Numbered from the stretch's first letter, positions 8,826 through 18,102 are shown. The stretch: DNA of 64,000 bases from Rufibacter roseus (GCF_001647285.1 NZ_LRML01000005.1:62001-126000), one strand, 5' to 3'. The notes: generated by a model not told the origin, from the letters alone. A program made the numbers and translations.

Positions 8826-9329
8826 ATGGCAAGTATCAACAAAGTTATTTTGATTGGCAACCTTGGTAAAGACCCAGAAGTGCGTCATTTAGAAGGAGGC
8901 GTGGCTGTTGCCCGTTTCCCGCTAGCCACCTCTGAAACGTTCAAAGACAAAAACGGCGAACGGCAAGAGCGTACAGAGTGGCATAATATTGTTTTATGGC
9001 GTGGTTTGGCTGAAGTTTCAGAAAAGTACCTCAGAAAAGGCCAGTCAGTGTACATTGAAGGCAAGATCAGATCTAACAACTACACTGATAAAGACGGCAT
9101 ACAGCGGTACAGCACAGAGATTGTTGCCGACAACATGACTATGTTGGGCGGTCGCTCAGAAGGCGGTCAAGGCGGTGAAAATGGCGGTGGTAATTATAGC
9201 AACTCCGGTAACAACGGCGGCGGCGGTTACAGCAATACTTCTAGCGGAGGCAACAGCTCTAACGCTCCTAAAAGCGGCGCATCAAAACCAGCCACTTTTG
9301 AAGACGAACCAGACGATCTGCCTTTCTAA
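8826..9329 (+). CDS. ssb: single-stranded DNA-binding protein
   Basis: A 167-residue SSB. The OB fold covers residues 1-~110 (MASINKVILIGNLGKDPEVR, then WHNIVLWRGLAE). A Gly/Asn/Ser-rich flexible linker follows, and the conserved acidic tip ends DDLPF, the docking peptide for repair and replication partners. A TACCTTTA sequence at 8782-8789 may be its -7 box. Confidence 0.96.
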   Translation: MASINKVILIGNLGKDPEVRHLEGGVAVARFPLATSETFKDKNGERQERTEWHNIVLWRGLAEVSEKYLRKGQSVYIEGKIRSNNYTDKDGIQRYSTEIVADNMTMLGGRSEGGQGGENGGGNYSNSGNNGGGGYSNTSSGGNSSNAPKSGASKPATFEDEPDDLPF

Positions 9330-9342
9330 ACCTAAGAATTTA

Positions 9343-9415
9343 GCCTGCTTATGGAACACTCCACCACAATTTGTTGTAGAGCGTCTGTAAGCAGGCGCAA
9401 GGGCATATTCCTTGC
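9343..9415. other. two hairpins between ssb and gldE
   Basis: An outer stem pairs GCCTGCTTA at 9343-9351 with its complement at 9388-9396. A second stem pairs GCAAGG at 9397-9402 with CCTTGC at 9410-9415. They could attenuate or terminate ssb transcription ahead of gldE; there is no clear U-run. Confidence 0.45.
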
Positions 9416-9442
9416 ACCTTTTGTTCAACCAACCCTACTACA

Positions 9443-10804
9443 TTGGAAAGTATACCTCCTTTAGGGGAGCCCTCCAGTTGGGGCTCACTGCTCCTTTTAA
9501 ACCTTTTTAACCAAGCTCAGACAACCCTTGTCTGGTCAATTACTTTGCTGCTGCTCTTCTTTTTGGGCAGCTTGGCCGTGACTGCCGCAATGGCTTCTTT
9601 TCAGTGCTTTTGGAACAATGCCCAGCATCATAACGGCAAAACCAAATACTCTACCTCGTTACAACAACTTATAGACGCACCCGAGCGGGTATTGGTAGCT
9701 GGTGCTTTTCTGAGCACTACTCTGCAACTGCTGCTGGCTTACAGTGCCTACCATTTACTTAATGATCTGGTTAGTGTACCAGATCAATACCGGTGGCTCA
9801 CGTCTTTGGCCCTTGTTCTCCTTTTAGCAGTGATGTTACTACTGGGGAGGTTAGCCATGATCAGCTGGGCCAAAAAACAAGAAACGGATCAGCAGCCTGC
9901 TTTACTTCCAGTTATCAAGTTAGCAACTACCTTGGGAGCACCATTTGCAGCTGCTTTTCTGCCCATGCAGCGCCTGATGGAGCGAACACGCCAAGCCTTT
10001 GGGGCTCCTTCGGTGTCAGAGGAGCTTTCTAACTCCCTAGACCAAAGCAACCCCAATGAGCCTATGTCGCCGCAGGAAAAAGGCCTGCTGAAAGCTATTG
10101 TCAATTTCAGCTCTATCACGGTGCGCCAGATTATGAGGTCACGTGCCGACGTGGTGGGCTTTCAACGGCGCATGCCTTTTCCGGCCCTTCTAAAGCAAAT
10201 TCAACAGCACGGCTACTCACGCGTACCTGTTTACACAGAGGGTCTGGACAAGATAAATGGCGTGCTGTATGTAAAAGATCTATTGCCCTACTTAAATGCG
10301 CCTGCAGATTTTGTCTGGCAGAACCTGATCAGAACACCTTATTTCGTACCAGAAAGCAAGCAAATTGACGACTTGCTGCGCGAGTTCCAAGAGCGGAGGG
10401 TGCACATGGCCATTGTGGTGAATGAGTACGGTGACACAACCGGCCTCCTGACATTAGAAGACGTGCTAGAGGAAATTGTAGGCGAAATTCATGATGAGCT
10501 AGACGAAGAAGAAGACCACTATTATACTCAACTAGACGAACACACGTTCTTGTTTGAAGGCCGCACTTCTTTACATGATTTCTGCAAAATTATAGATCCG
10601 CCGGCCGAACTCCTGCAGGATATCCGAAATGAAGTAGAGTCAGTGGCAGGGCTTATGCTACGTCTTTTCTCCCGCATTCCGCACACAGGCGAAGAGATTC
10701 AGCTAGGGCCTTATCAATTTAAAATAGAGGCCGCCGACAGCAAAAAAATAAAGAAAGTACGCGTGCAAGAAATTGTACCGCAATCAACCGATGAAGAAGA
10801 GTAA
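9443..10804 (+). CDS. gldE: gliding motility-associated protein GldE (CNNM/CBS-domain membrane protein)
   Basis: A 453-residue membrane protein of the CorC/HlyC-CBS class. Hydrophobic segments in the first ~175 residues form the CNNM transmembrane region. Two CBS domains follow (from MRSRADVVGFQRRMPF to LLTLEDVLEEIVGEI), then a C-terminal CorC_HlyC domain. The only start that covers the first membrane segment is TTG at 9443 (MESIPP); the next ATG, at about residue 50, would remove it. GldE was tied to gliding through its link with GldD, although the family at large is associated with divalent-cation efflux. It overlaps gldD. Confidence 0.85.
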   Translation: MESIPPLGEPSSWGSLLLLNLFNQAQTTLVWSITLLLLFFLGSLAVTAAMASFQCFWNNAQHHNGKTKYSTSLQQLIDAPERVLVAGAFLSTTLQLLLAYSAYHLLNDLVSVPDQYRWLTSLALVLLLAVMLLLGRLAMISWAKKQETDQQPALLPVIKLATTLGAPFAAAFLPMQRLMERTRQAFGAPSVSEELSNSLDQSNPNEPMSPQEKGLLKAIVNFSSITVRQIMRSRADVVGFQRRMPFPALLKQIQQHGYSRVPVYTEGLDKINGVLYVKDLLPYLNAPADFVWQNLIRTPYFVPESKQIDDLLREFQERRVHMAIVVNEYGDTTGLLTLEDVLEEIVGEIHDELDEEEDHYYTQLDEHTFLFEGRTSLHDFCKIIDPPAELLQDIRNEVESVAGLMLRLFSRIPHTGEEIQLGPYQFKIEAADSKKIKKVRVQEIVPQSTDEEE

Positions 10805-11390
10805 ACTGCATTTCTTAGCCGCCCTTTTCTGCGGCCTTACTTTTTTGGCCGGCTGTGCCGAAGAGTATACACCCAAACCTAAAGGCTATAATCGCATAGA
10901 CCTGCCTGAGCATGAGTATCAAAAACTGCAGGCGCAGCACCCCTATATTTTTGAACATTCAAAGCATGCTAAAATTTTAAAAGACTCTAGCCGTATAGCT
11001 GAACCGCATTGGATTGACATTTACTACCCTAAGTTCAACGCCAATATTCAGATCACCTACAAGAGCTTCAACCAAGACCCTAAGAAGTTTAACGACTTGG
11101 TGGAAGACGCTCGTAGACTTACTTCGCGGCACCAAATCAAGGCTTACGCCATTGAAGAAAGCCAGATTAAAACGCCTACTGGTATCACCGCCAGTATTTT
11201 TGAGCTAGAGGGCGAAGTACCCAGCCAGTTTCAGTTTTACCTGACTGATAGCACGAACCACTTCTTCCGGGGCGCCCTCTATTTCAGAACGGCCACCGCC
11301 AATGACTCACTAGCTCCAGTGATTGAATATATTAAGAGAGACGCGGTGCATTTGCTGAACACCCTGCATTGGAATGAACAGGTGAAGTAG
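10791..11390 (+). CDS. gldD: gliding motility lipoprotein GldD
   Basis: A 199-residue lipoprotein. Starting at ATG 10791 gives a clean lipoprotein signal, MKKSKLHFLAALFCGLTFL with lipobox LAGC; a start at 10773 would add six residues in front and fits less well. The mature part begins with the family's YTPKPKGYNRIDLPEHEY and continues through WIDIYYPKFNANIQITYK. GldD is required for gliding in Flavobacterium johnsoniae. The gene overlaps gldE by 14 bases, implying translational coupling. Confidence 0.87.
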   Translation: MKKSKLHFLAALFCGLTFLAGCAEEYTPKPKGYNRIDLPEHEYQKLQAQHPYIFEHSKHAKILKDSSRIAEPHWIDIYYPKFNANIQITYKSFNQDPKKFNDLVEDARRLTSRHQIKAYAIEESQIKTPTGITASIFELEGEVPSQFQFYLTDSTNHFFRGALYFRTATANDSLAPVIEYIKRDAVHLLNTLHWNEQVK

Positions 11391-11395
11391 CTGGC

Positions 11396-11433
11396 GTTTT
11401 AAGCCTGCTTTTGGAAAATTAGGTCTAAAACAG
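11396..11433. repeat. interspersed palindrome copy 4
   Basis: GTTTTAAGCCTGC and TAGGTCTAAAACAG arms. It starts six bases after the gldD stop and is followed by a separate terminator. Confidence 0.75.
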
Positions 11434-11451
11434 ACTTATAAATTATTTTTG

Positions 11452-11486
11452 AAACCGGATAGTTTCTATATGAAGCTATCCGGTTT
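11452..11486 (+). terminator. intrinsic terminator after gldD
   Basis: An 11-base perfect stem (AAACCGGATAG and its complement) followed by TTTTTTAG. It ends the mutY-ssb-gldE-gldD transcription block. Confidence 0.85.
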
Positions 11487-11564
11487 TTTAGATATTTACC
11501 ACAATAATCCCCTAGCTATCAAACTATTGCAAATTAAAATATAGTACTCACACCATATACAGAG

Positions 11565-12278
11565 ATGATCACAGAAGAACTAAGCCTGCCGCTCACTGAT
11601 GAGCAGATTGCCATAGAGCAAGCAAATTTCATCTCTAAAGTATATGCCTGGATGGCAGCTTCATTAGTTGTAACTGGCTTGGTAGCTATTTTCACCTTTA
11701 GCGTGCCCCAGCTTGCGGAGCTGATATACCATAACAACATTATTTACTACGGGCTTCTACTTTGTGAGCTTGCGGTCTTGGTTTACCTCTCATTTGTTAT
11801 TGATGACATATCTGCTCAGGAAGCTACTGCTCTGCTTCTGATATTTGCAGCTTTTAACGGCTTAACATTATCAGTCATTTTCCTGATTTACACCAGCGGC
11901 TCCATTGCAACTACTTTTTTTGTTACAGCTGGCACCTTTGCCGTCATGAGCGCCTATGGGTACTATACCAAACGTGACTTAACTACTGTCGGGAATATTG
12001 CCTTTATGGGGCTATTAGGAGTTATCATAGCGTCTGCCGTTAATTTTTTCCTTCAGAATGAGACCCTGCATTGGATCATGACCTATGTTGGCGTCCTTAT
12101 TTTTACAGCTTTGATTGCCTATGACACCCAAAAAATAAAAGAGACCAATATACTTGGAAACAGCGGCACCGCAGAAGACAGGAAAGAAGCTATTATGGGA
12201 GCCTTGGAGCTTTACTTAAACTTCATCAACTTATTCCTACGCCTCTTGGATATTTTCGGGAAGAGGAAAGATGATTAA
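11565..12278 (+). CDS. Bax inhibitor-1/YccA family membrane protein
   Basis: A 237-residue protein with about seven transmembrane helices spread over residues 25-235. The family hallmarks are visible: a first helix with VYAWMAASLVVTGLVA, an FNGLTLS segment, and the late helix GVLIFTALIAYDTQKIKE whose aspartate belongs to the conserved di-aspartate, pH-sensing pair of BI-1 proteins. Members act as calcium-leak or stress-linked membrane proteins; the bacterial role is poorly defined. It stands alone. Confidence 0.88.
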   Translation: MITEELSLPLTDEQIAIEQANFISKVYAWMAASLVVTGLVAIFTFSVPQLAELIYHNNIIYYGLLLCELAVLVYLSFVIDDISAQEATALLLIFAAFNGLTLSVIFLIYTSGSIATTFFVTAGTFAVMSAYGYYTKRDLTTVGNIAFMGLLGVIIASAVNFFLQNETLHWIMTYVGVLIFTALIAYDTQKIKETNILGNSGTAEDRKEAIMGALELYLNFINLFLRLLDIFGKRKDD

Positions 12279-12386
12279 CCCTTTATTGACGTTAGAATAA
12301 GAACCATCTTTTCAAATTCTATTTATTAATCTGCTTCTAACTTTGTGTGTTTAGCTTCTATAGTTTGAAGCAAACTTCTTGAGCAT

Positions 12387-12422
12387 GTTTTTGACCTGTT
12401 TTTCTGAAAACAAGGCAAAAAC
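12387..12422. repeat. interspersed palindrome copy 5
   Basis: GTTTTTGACCTG and CAAGGCAAAAAC arms around TTTTTCTGAAAA. Confidence 0.65.
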
Positions 12423-12455
12423 GGTTTTCTTTTACCTGCTTAAACACTAAAAAAT

Positions 12456-12478
12456 GAGCCTCGGCACCGCCGAGGCTC
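12456..12478 (+). terminator. hairpin terminator after the BI-1 gene
   Basis: A perfect nine-base stem (GAGCCTCGG with CCGAGGCTC) and a five-base loop, about 180 bases after the BI-1 stop. The U-run is weak on the plus strand and better (ATTTTTTAG) on the minus strand. Confidence 0.55.
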
Positions 12479-12719
12479 TCTTAAGGGCCACTTAATGGCT
12501 TAACGCTCTACCAGCGTGGAAACTGCTTACCATTAACTCGTAATAGCGTAGCGTAGATTTTTCCTCCTTTCTTTAGTGAGTAGATATAATTATATACGGT
12601 ACGCTATATATTTTGGCCGTGTCTTTTGGCAACGATTCTCTATTTGGTCTCTTTGTTATCTATTTCACTCTAAACCAATCTATTTATATACTAAATCAGG
12701 AGCAGAAATTCTAACCCAC

Positions 12720-12905
12720 TTACCATATTAGCCCCGCTCCTATCTTTTCATTAATTTTACAAAGCTGATTTGCTCCTGTTTTTGAGGTATTTTTCTAAAG
12801 TTAGGCCTAAAACAAAGTGATTTCACGCATACCTGCCTTCTGACTATTCTATACTAAGATCAAATTTCTTTAAGGGCGGTAGGTTGCAGCGAGTAAAGTT
12901 GGCAC
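12720..12905 (+). pseudogene. decayed duplicate of the recG promoter and 5' end
   Basis: This stretch lines up base by base, with scattered changes, with 13583-13770 just before and within recG: a shared TAGCCCCGCTC block, a palindrome copy at the same place, then a coding remnant. In frame from 12853 it reads TKIKFL, against TKIEFL in RecG. After one shifted base it reads KGGRLQRVKL, against KGIGPQRATL. Stops and indels show it is dead. It indicates a direct duplication that now brackets yjdM. Confidence 0.75.
12776..12817. repeat. interspersed palindrome copy 6 (inside the recG duplicate)
   Basis: CTGTTTTTGAGG and AGGCCTAAAACAAAG arms. It is the counterpart of the copy before recG at 13627 and has decayed along with the duplicate. 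Confidence 0.65.
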
Positions 12906-13069
12906 TTAAATTTTTCTCCTTTCATTTGAATAACTTGAATATCCAATAAGGAATAACCAGCTCAAATTGAAAAGCTTAAAATGCCAGCAAAAGGCCACCT
13001 TATTATTCCTAACTCAATTAGTGCGCATGACACAAAACCTTTATTTTCAACTATAAAATTAAAACCACC

Positions 13070-13411
13070 ATGCCTGAAGAAATGAAACCCTGCCCAAACT
13101 GTAGTTCACCATACGGTTACGCAACGGGTAACGAAATTTACGCTTGCCCTGAATGCGGGAATGAGTGGAACGTAGCTGAAATAAGTGAAGAGCCAGGGTT
13201 GAAGGTAATTGATGCCAACGGAAACATACTGCAGGATGGAGATTCTGTTGTTGTCATTAAAGATCTACCTGTAAAGGGCGCTCCTAAATCTATAAAAGCT
13301 GGCACCAAAGTAAAAAACATAAGGCTAACAGATGGCGACCACAACATTGACTGCAAAATTGATGGATTTGGCTCAATGGCACTAAAATCTGAGTTTGTGA
13401 GAAAAGCTTAA
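13070..13411 (+). CDS. yjdM: YjdM (PhnA-type) zinc-ribbon protein
   Basis: A 113-residue protein. The N-terminal zinc ribbon has CPNC near residue 8 and CPEC near residue 25. The C-terminal YjdM domain contains [25 protein letters not shown] and ends in the typical [10 protein letters not shown]. The family is often labelled alkylphosphonate utilisation protein PhnA, but it is not part of the C-P lyase and its role is not established. It sits between recG and a dead copy of the recG 5' end, so it probably arrived with, or was trapped by, a duplication. Confidence 0.88.
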   Translation: MPEEMKPCPNCSSPYGYATGNEIYACPECGNEWNVAEISEEPGLKVIDANGNILQDGDSVVVIKDLPVKGAPKSIKAGTKVKNIRLTDGDHNIDCKIDGFGSMALKSEFVRKA

Positions 13412-13626
13412 GAGATATTGCAGCAATACCATATCGCTTTCTTCCGTATCATATTTTCATGAATTTAAATAGTTGGCTCCTAACTATAGAAAAGATAAAC
13501 AGATTAGCCTTACACTACCACAGCACCACCTGTAATGCAACACTGAGCCGTTCTACTTGTGCCAACAAACCACCTTCCTCTCTAGCCCCGCTCACCTCTT
13601 TTCCCTAACTTTACACAACTGCTTCG

Positions 13627-13672
13627 CTTCTGTTTTCGGGCTACTTTCTGAAAAACAGACCAAAAACGGAAG
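13627..13672. repeat. interspersed palindrome copy 7
   Basis: CTTCTGTTTTCGGGCTA and GACCAAAAACGGAAG arms around TTTCTGAAA. It lies 16 bases before the recG start, so it would be in the leader or promoter. Confidence 0.7.
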
Positions 13673-13687
13673 CAGACTTCTCCATAC

Positions 13688-15784
13688 GTGTCATCAGGTT
13701 TTTTCCATACCAAAATAGAGTTCCTTAAGGGCATTGGGCCGCAGCGGGCTACTTTGCTGCAGACTGAGCTGGGTATCTTCACGTACGGCGACCTTATCCA
13801 GCACTACCCCTTCCGGTACATGGACCGCACACAGTTCCACCAAATTGCGGAGCTAACCGAAGACATGCAGTACGTGCAGATAAAAGGCCGTATTCTAGAG
13901 AAAAACTTATTGGGTGAAGGACGGAAACAACGCCTTTCTGCCATTATCAGAGATGCCTCTGGAGAAATGGAACTAGTGTGGTTCAAAGGAGTGAAGTTCA
14001 TGACAAGCCAACTGAAGGTGAACCATGAGTACATTGCCTTCGGGAAACCTACGCTGTTCAATGGCCGGTTCAACATGGCGCACCCAGAATTAGAGGAAAC
14101 CTCAGAGGTAAAGCAGGAGCAGACCTATCTGCAGCCTGTTTACCACACCTCTGAAAAACTCAAGAACCACCGGGTAGACAGCAAGACCATCAGCCGTATG
14201 ATGCAGGAGCTCTTGAAACAGGCACCTACGCACCTACCCGAAACACTCACCCCTGAACTGGTAGACCAGTACCGCATGGTGTCAAAGCGTGAGGCCATGC
14301 TGCAGATTCACTTCCCCAGGAACTGGGACACCTTGCAGGCCGCACGGTTCAGGTTAAAGTTTGAAGAGCTGTTCTACACCCAGCTTAAACTGCTGCGCAC
14401 CGCCACTAAGCGACGTGCTGAGCTGGCCGGGCAAATCTTCAGCAAAACACCAACACTCACCGAGTTTTACAAAAACCACCTGCCCTTTGACCTTACCAAC
14501 GCACAGAAACGGGTGGTACGCGAGATTTACCAAGACGTGACTAGCGGCAAGCAGATGAATCGCCTGTTGCAGGGCGATGTTGGCAGCGGCAAAACCATTG
14601 TGGCTTTTGTGACCATGCTCTTGGCCACCGACAATGGTGCCCAAGCCTGTATTATGGCCCCCACTGAAATTCTAGCTGACCAGCACTACCAGGGCCTGAA
14701 GCAATACGCTGAAAAGCTAGGCATAGTACTGGGCAAGCTCACCGGCTCCACCAAAAAAGCCGACCGCAGAGTGCTGCACGAGCAACTGCGAAGCGGCGAA
14801 ATGCACATGATTGTGGGCACTCACGCCTTGCTGGAAGACGAAGTACAGTTCCATAACCTGGGACTCTGTATCGTGGATGAGCAGCACCGTTTCGGGGTAG
14901 CTCAAAGATCAAAACTCTGGCAGAAGAACCCACGCATCATTCCACACGTGCTGGTCATGACGGCCACGCCTATCCCACGCACGCTGGCGATGACCCTGTA
15001 TGGAGACTTAGAAGTTTCTGTGATTGATGAGTTGCCTGCAGGTAGAAAAGAAATAATAACCGTGCACCGCTATGACGCGCACCGACTGCGGGTATTTGGT
15101 TTCATTAGAGAACAGCTGAAGCTGGGGCGCCAGGCCTACATTGTGTACCCACTCATTGAGGAGTCTGAAGGGCTGGAGTATAAAGACCTGATGGATGGCT
15201 ACGAAAGCGTAACCCGAGCTTTTCCAGAATACCGCGCAAGTATGGTACACGGCAAAATGAAGCCGCAAGACAAAGACTTTGAGATGCAGCGGTTCCTGAA
15301 ACATGAAACCCACATCATGGTTGCCACTACCGTGATTGAGGTAGGGGTAAATGTACCAAACGCCAGCATAATGGTAATTGAAAATGCTGAAAGATTTGGA
15401 CTAGCCCAGCTGCACCAGCTAAGAGGCCGTGTAGGTAGAGGTGCCGAACAAAGCTATTGTGTTTTGATGACAGGCTACAAGCTTAGCAAAGAAGGTAAAA
15501 CACGTATTGAGACCATGGTGCGCACAAACAACGGCTTTGAGATTGCAGACATTGATTTGAAATTGCGTGGCCCGGGAGATTTGATGGGAACCCAGCAGAG
15601 CGGAGTGCTAGACTTATTGATAGCCGACTTGGCCAAAGACGCAAAGATTTTGAAAGAGAGCCGTGCGGCAGCCCTGCAGATCATAGAAAAAGACCCGGAC
15701 TTAAGTCTTCCGGAGCATGCTAACCTATTGCGGCACATCCGGTCACTGAGTCACAACACCGTAAACTGGAGCCGGATCAGCTAG
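13688..15784 (+). CDS. recG: ATP-dependent DNA helicase RecG
   Basis: A 698-residue helicase that remodels stalled forks and Holliday junctions. The N-terminal helix-hairpin-helix-like segment FLKGIGPQRATLLQ and an OB-fold wedge (residues ~60-130) precede the motor. Walker A is GDVGSGKT (296-303) and the DEAD-box variant is DEQH (397-400). QLRGRVGRG and the C-terminal RGPGDLMGTQQSG complete the signature. The start is GTG at 13688; no ATG gives a full N-terminus. The gene immediately follows a palindrome, and its 5' end has a decayed twin at 12.8 kb. Confidence 0.96.
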   Translation: MSSGFFHTKIEFLKGIGPQRATLLQTELGIFTYGDLIQHYPFRYMDRTQFHQIAELTEDMQYVQIKGRILEKNLLGEGRKQRLSAIIRDASGEMELVWFKGVKFMTSQLKVNHEYIAFGKPTLFNGRFNMAHPELEETSEVKQEQTYLQPVYHTSEKLKNHRVDSKTISRMMQELLKQAPTHLPETLTPELVDQYRMVSKREAMLQIHFPRNWDTLQAARFRLKFEELFYTQLKLLRTATKRRAELAGQIFSKTPTLTEFYKNHLPFDLTNAQKRVVREIYQDVTSGKQMNRLLQGDVGSGKTIVAFVTMLLATDNGAQACIMAPTEILADQHYQGLKQYAEKLGIVLGKLTGSTKKADRRVLHEQLRSGEMHMIVGTHALLEDEVQFHNLGLCIVDEQHRFGVAQRSKLWQKNPRIIPHVLVMTATPIPRTLAMTLYGDLEVSVIDELPAGRKEIITVHRYDAHRLRVFGFIREQLKLGRQAYIVYPLIEESEGLEYKDLMDGYESVTRAFPEYRASMVHGKMKPQDKDFEMQRFLKHETHIMVATTVIEVGVNVPNASIMVIENAERFGLAQLHQLRGRVGRGAEQSYCVLMTGYKLSKEGKTRIETMVRTNNGFEIADIDLKLRGPGDLMGTQQSGVLDLLIADLAKDAKILKESRAAALQIIEKDPDLSLPEHANLLRHIRSLSHNTVNWSRIS

Positions 15785-15824
15785 ACTTAAGTCTGGGTCT
15801 TTCTTTAGAGGAGGGTAAACTAAA

Positions 15825-16058
15825 TTAGTTTAAGCTGTACGTAAAGGTTTCTTCAGTGATTGTTCCTTCTTTCATTACGGGTTCTAAAACATGGTTGGTT
15901 TGTTGTGTAAACGGAAGGGGGGCAATTGATTTCAGTGAATAAACGTCTTGGTTTACGCTGTTTTGCTCCTTCACAATACTGTTGGCATCATCTTCTTTTA
16001 AGAATTTACCAACCACAATCAACCCAACAAGCACAAACATCTTAAAAATAAATCTCAT
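15825..16058 (-). CDS. small hypothetical protein with N-terminal hydrophobic segment
   Basis: I do not recognise this 77-residue frame. It starts MRFIFKMFVLVGLIVVGKFL, which could be a signal anchor, and continues as a polar Asn/Gln/Thr-rich tail with no cysteines. It is convergent with recG and lies alone, with a 430-base upstream region. The natural-looking composition favours a real gene, but the length and lack of homologues known to me keep confidence low. Confidence 0.4.
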   Translation of the reverse strand: MRFIFKMFVLVGLIVVGKFLKEDDANSIVKEQNSVNQDVYSLKSIAPLPFTQQTNHVLEPVMKEGTITEETFTYSLN

Positions 16059-16496
16059 AGGGGGAAACTTAAAAATTCAATCATTAACTATAGTGTAAAG
16101 TACGCGTTATAACTTCAATCGGATTTTAACAAAAAGTAAACCTTTTATTAAAACACTGTTAAGCGGCAACAAACTACTTTACCGCTACAGCCTTGTCCAC
16201 TTGACAAGCCTAGGTACTTACGTCTACAGGCATCGTTTGGTTAAACTATGCGAACAAAATTCTTTAAATATTTTTAAGGTTCACGGCTAAATACTATTCA
16301 ACACTGTTCCCCCTAAATTTACTGCCAGATTCCTTGCTGCGCATTTGCGGATGCAAAGATACTGAACAAAATATTAATTAGCTATAGATTAATATTTTAC
16401 AAACACTTAAAAAGCTGAACCCACTACCAGACGCAGATAAAATATGGCAAAAGAGGGTTTTAAGGTATATTTGCAACAGTACAAAATATTAAATTT
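16059..16496. promoter_or_regulatory. intergenic region with promoter for the secreted protein
   Basis: This AT-rich region between two divergent genes contains no ORF I can support. TATATTTG at 16466-16473 matches the TAnnTTTG -7 box and lies 23 bases before the start codon of the 482-residue secreted protein. Confidence 0.5.
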
Positions 16497-17945
16497 ATGC
16501 AGATTGCCTTTTTACGCAGCGCCTATTTTTTGGTCTTAGGAGTACTTTTTCTGGCACAGACCGCACAGGCTCAAAAGATAAAGTCTGCGCCGTTCAAGCA
16601 TATACAAGAAGAGTCCGGCAGCCTTTACTTTCAACCAGTCCCTCATAAAGCCTTCCGCATTAGTGATACAGACTTTTTGATCTTAAGCCAAAGGTCTGCA
16701 CAGGAGTATGCGCTAGAACGGTATGGTTCAGATCTGAAAGTTAAATGGTCAGTGACCATCTCCTTGTTCAATCAAGAAACACTAGAGTCATTCTCGCAGA
16801 ATGGGCAAACGGCTTTATTGATTACCCATCGTGCACTAGCTGAACAAGGTAGCCAGGCGCTGTACGGTAAACTAATTGACTTAGCCACTGGCAAAGAACT
16901 TCAACAGAAAAAATTGGTGGAAGCTCCAAGTCGGAGCCGTCGCTTAAGTGTGACTCTTTCTGATGATGGCTCTAAGTTGGCTACTTTACATTCTGTTACC
17001 CGCAACCAAGAACTACGCTCAATACAGGCTACTATTTATGATGGCTCGTTAATTAAATTAAAGGAACGCACCTATGACTTTGCCACGGCAGGCCAGCAGG
17101 TAGCCGCTCAAGTACAGATAGATAACCACGGAAATCAATTTGTAAGCATCTTGACCGAGAACTCCATGCGACTGAGCGTGCGCCGCTACAACAACCGTGA
17201 TAATGACATTAAGGTGATGGAAGTGATGCTAGGCGGTGTGTTCAGTGGAGAAAAGATGTATGTAGTTGACACTAAATTTCAGCTACACCAAGATAGCAGC
17301 CTCTACGCTGCTGTGTTGGTAGCCGAAGAAAAGACAGGTGAATACCGTAGCCTTAAAATGGTACGCTTTGATTATAAAGCCAATGACATGCGCTTTGCTG
17401 AAGAATTCAAGTTCAGCCCAGACTTCACGCAACAGCTCCTGAAATCTACCGGCGCCAAACGACTTGAGGATATTTATCTTTCTAAAATATTAATAAGCAA
17501 CGAGGGGCAAAGCTTGGTTATTACTGAGAAAAAATACACTGAAGGCGGCGAAAACAGCCCTTTTCATGCCCAAGAACTTCTGCTGTTCGCGTACAATGAA
17601 TATCTGCAACCCACCTGGAACTCCATCATTTTAAAGAATCAGGTGGCTTCGGCTTCTGAAGGATTCGCCAGTATCTCCTACAGCAGTAGGCTCTTTAGCA
17701 ATCGCCTGCAACTGTTAACTTTTGAAAAGATAGACGGTAAGACAGATCTCTACCACCGGTCTATCCATTTATTAACAGGCGGCTCAGAACCTCCTAAACC
17801 TATAGGCCTACACTTAGCCAGCGGAAAACAGAACGCCTACATAAAAGACTTCACCACCTGGCTAGATGAACGGACTATTATCACAGTTGCCCGTCCGGCA
17901 AAAGGAACCTCAGATCTGCGCCTGCACCGGATTATTCTTAAGTAG
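16497..17945 (+). CDS. secreted protein of unknown function
   Basis: A 482-residue protein with a Sec signal peptide (first ~25 residues, ending TAQAQ). The rest is rich in beta strands with recurring stretches such as SVTLSDDGSKLATLHSV and VQIDNHGNQFVSIL, which resemble propeller blades or surface-display proteins. I see no catalytic motif and no T9SS sorting domain. It is probably periplasmic or surface-associated. It has its own TATATTTG promoter box and is followed one base after its stop by a palindrome. Confidence 0.65.
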   Translation: MQIAFLRSAYFLVLGVLFLAQTAQAQKIKSAPFKHIQEESGSLYFQPVPHKAFRISDTDFLILSQRSAQEYALERYGSDLKVKWSVTISLFNQETLESFSQNGQTALLITHRALAEQGSQALYGKLIDLATGKELQQKKLVEAPSRSRRLSVTLSDDGSKLATLHSVTRNQELRSIQATIYDGSLIKLKERTYDFATAGQQVAAQVQIDNHGNQFVSILTENSMRLSVRRYNNRDNDIKVMEVMLGGVFSGEKMYVVDTKFQLHQDSSLYAAVLVAEEKTGEYRSLKMVRFDYKANDMRFAEEFKFSPDFTQQLLKSTGAKRLEDIYLSKILISNEGQSLVITEKKYTEGGENSPFHAQELLLFAYNEYLQPTWNSIILKNQVASASEGFASISYSSRLFSNRLQLLTFEKIDGKTDLYHRSIHLLTGGSEPPKPIGLHLASGKQNAYIKDFTTWLDERTIITVARPAKGTSDLRLHRIILK

Positions 17946-17981
17946 TGTTTTAGGGCTGATTTTAGGAAAAGAGGCTGAAAA
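17946..17981. repeat. interspersed palindrome copy 8
   Basis: GTTTTAGGGCTG and GAGGCTGAAAAC arms, immediately after the stop codon of the secreted protein. Confidence 0.7.
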
Positions 17982-18021
17982 CTCTCTTTTTCTTTCCTAA
18001 CTAATTGAAGCTGACCTCTGC

Positions 18022-18066
18022 AATAAACAGAAATCCCCGCTGAATGAGCGGGGATTTCTGTTTATT
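18022..18066. terminator. strong bidirectional terminator
   Basis: A perfect 19-base stem (AATAAACAGAAATCCCCGC with its complement) and a seven-base loop, flanked by A- and T-rich arms. It separates the convergent secreted-protein and acyl-CoA dehydrogenase genes. Confidence 0.85.
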
Positions 18067-18068
18067 AG

Positions 18069-18095
18069 CTGTTTTGACCAAAACAAGCCGAAAAC
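18069..18095. repeat. interspersed palindrome copy 9 (partial)
   Basis: A shortened copy: CTGTTTTGACC next to CAAGCCGAAAAC, with the central part missing. Confidence 0.5.
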
Positions 18096-18102
18096 AAGAT
18101 GG

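Larger units (their letters stand above)
12279..13069. other. long gene-poor interval with palindromes, a terminator and a recG remnant
   Basis: No convincing complete gene lies between the BI-1 gene and yjdM. The interval holds a palindrome, a terminator, an AT-rich stretch and then (12720-12905) a decayed copy of the recG promoter and 5' coding end, including its palindrome. The remaining ~165 bases before yjdM show nothing I recognise. Confidence 0.6.

Noticed and set aside
12279-13069. tRNA or small structured RNA in the long gap.
   Set aside because: The only strong stem is the terminator at 12456-12478; no cloverleaf or known RNA motif was found.
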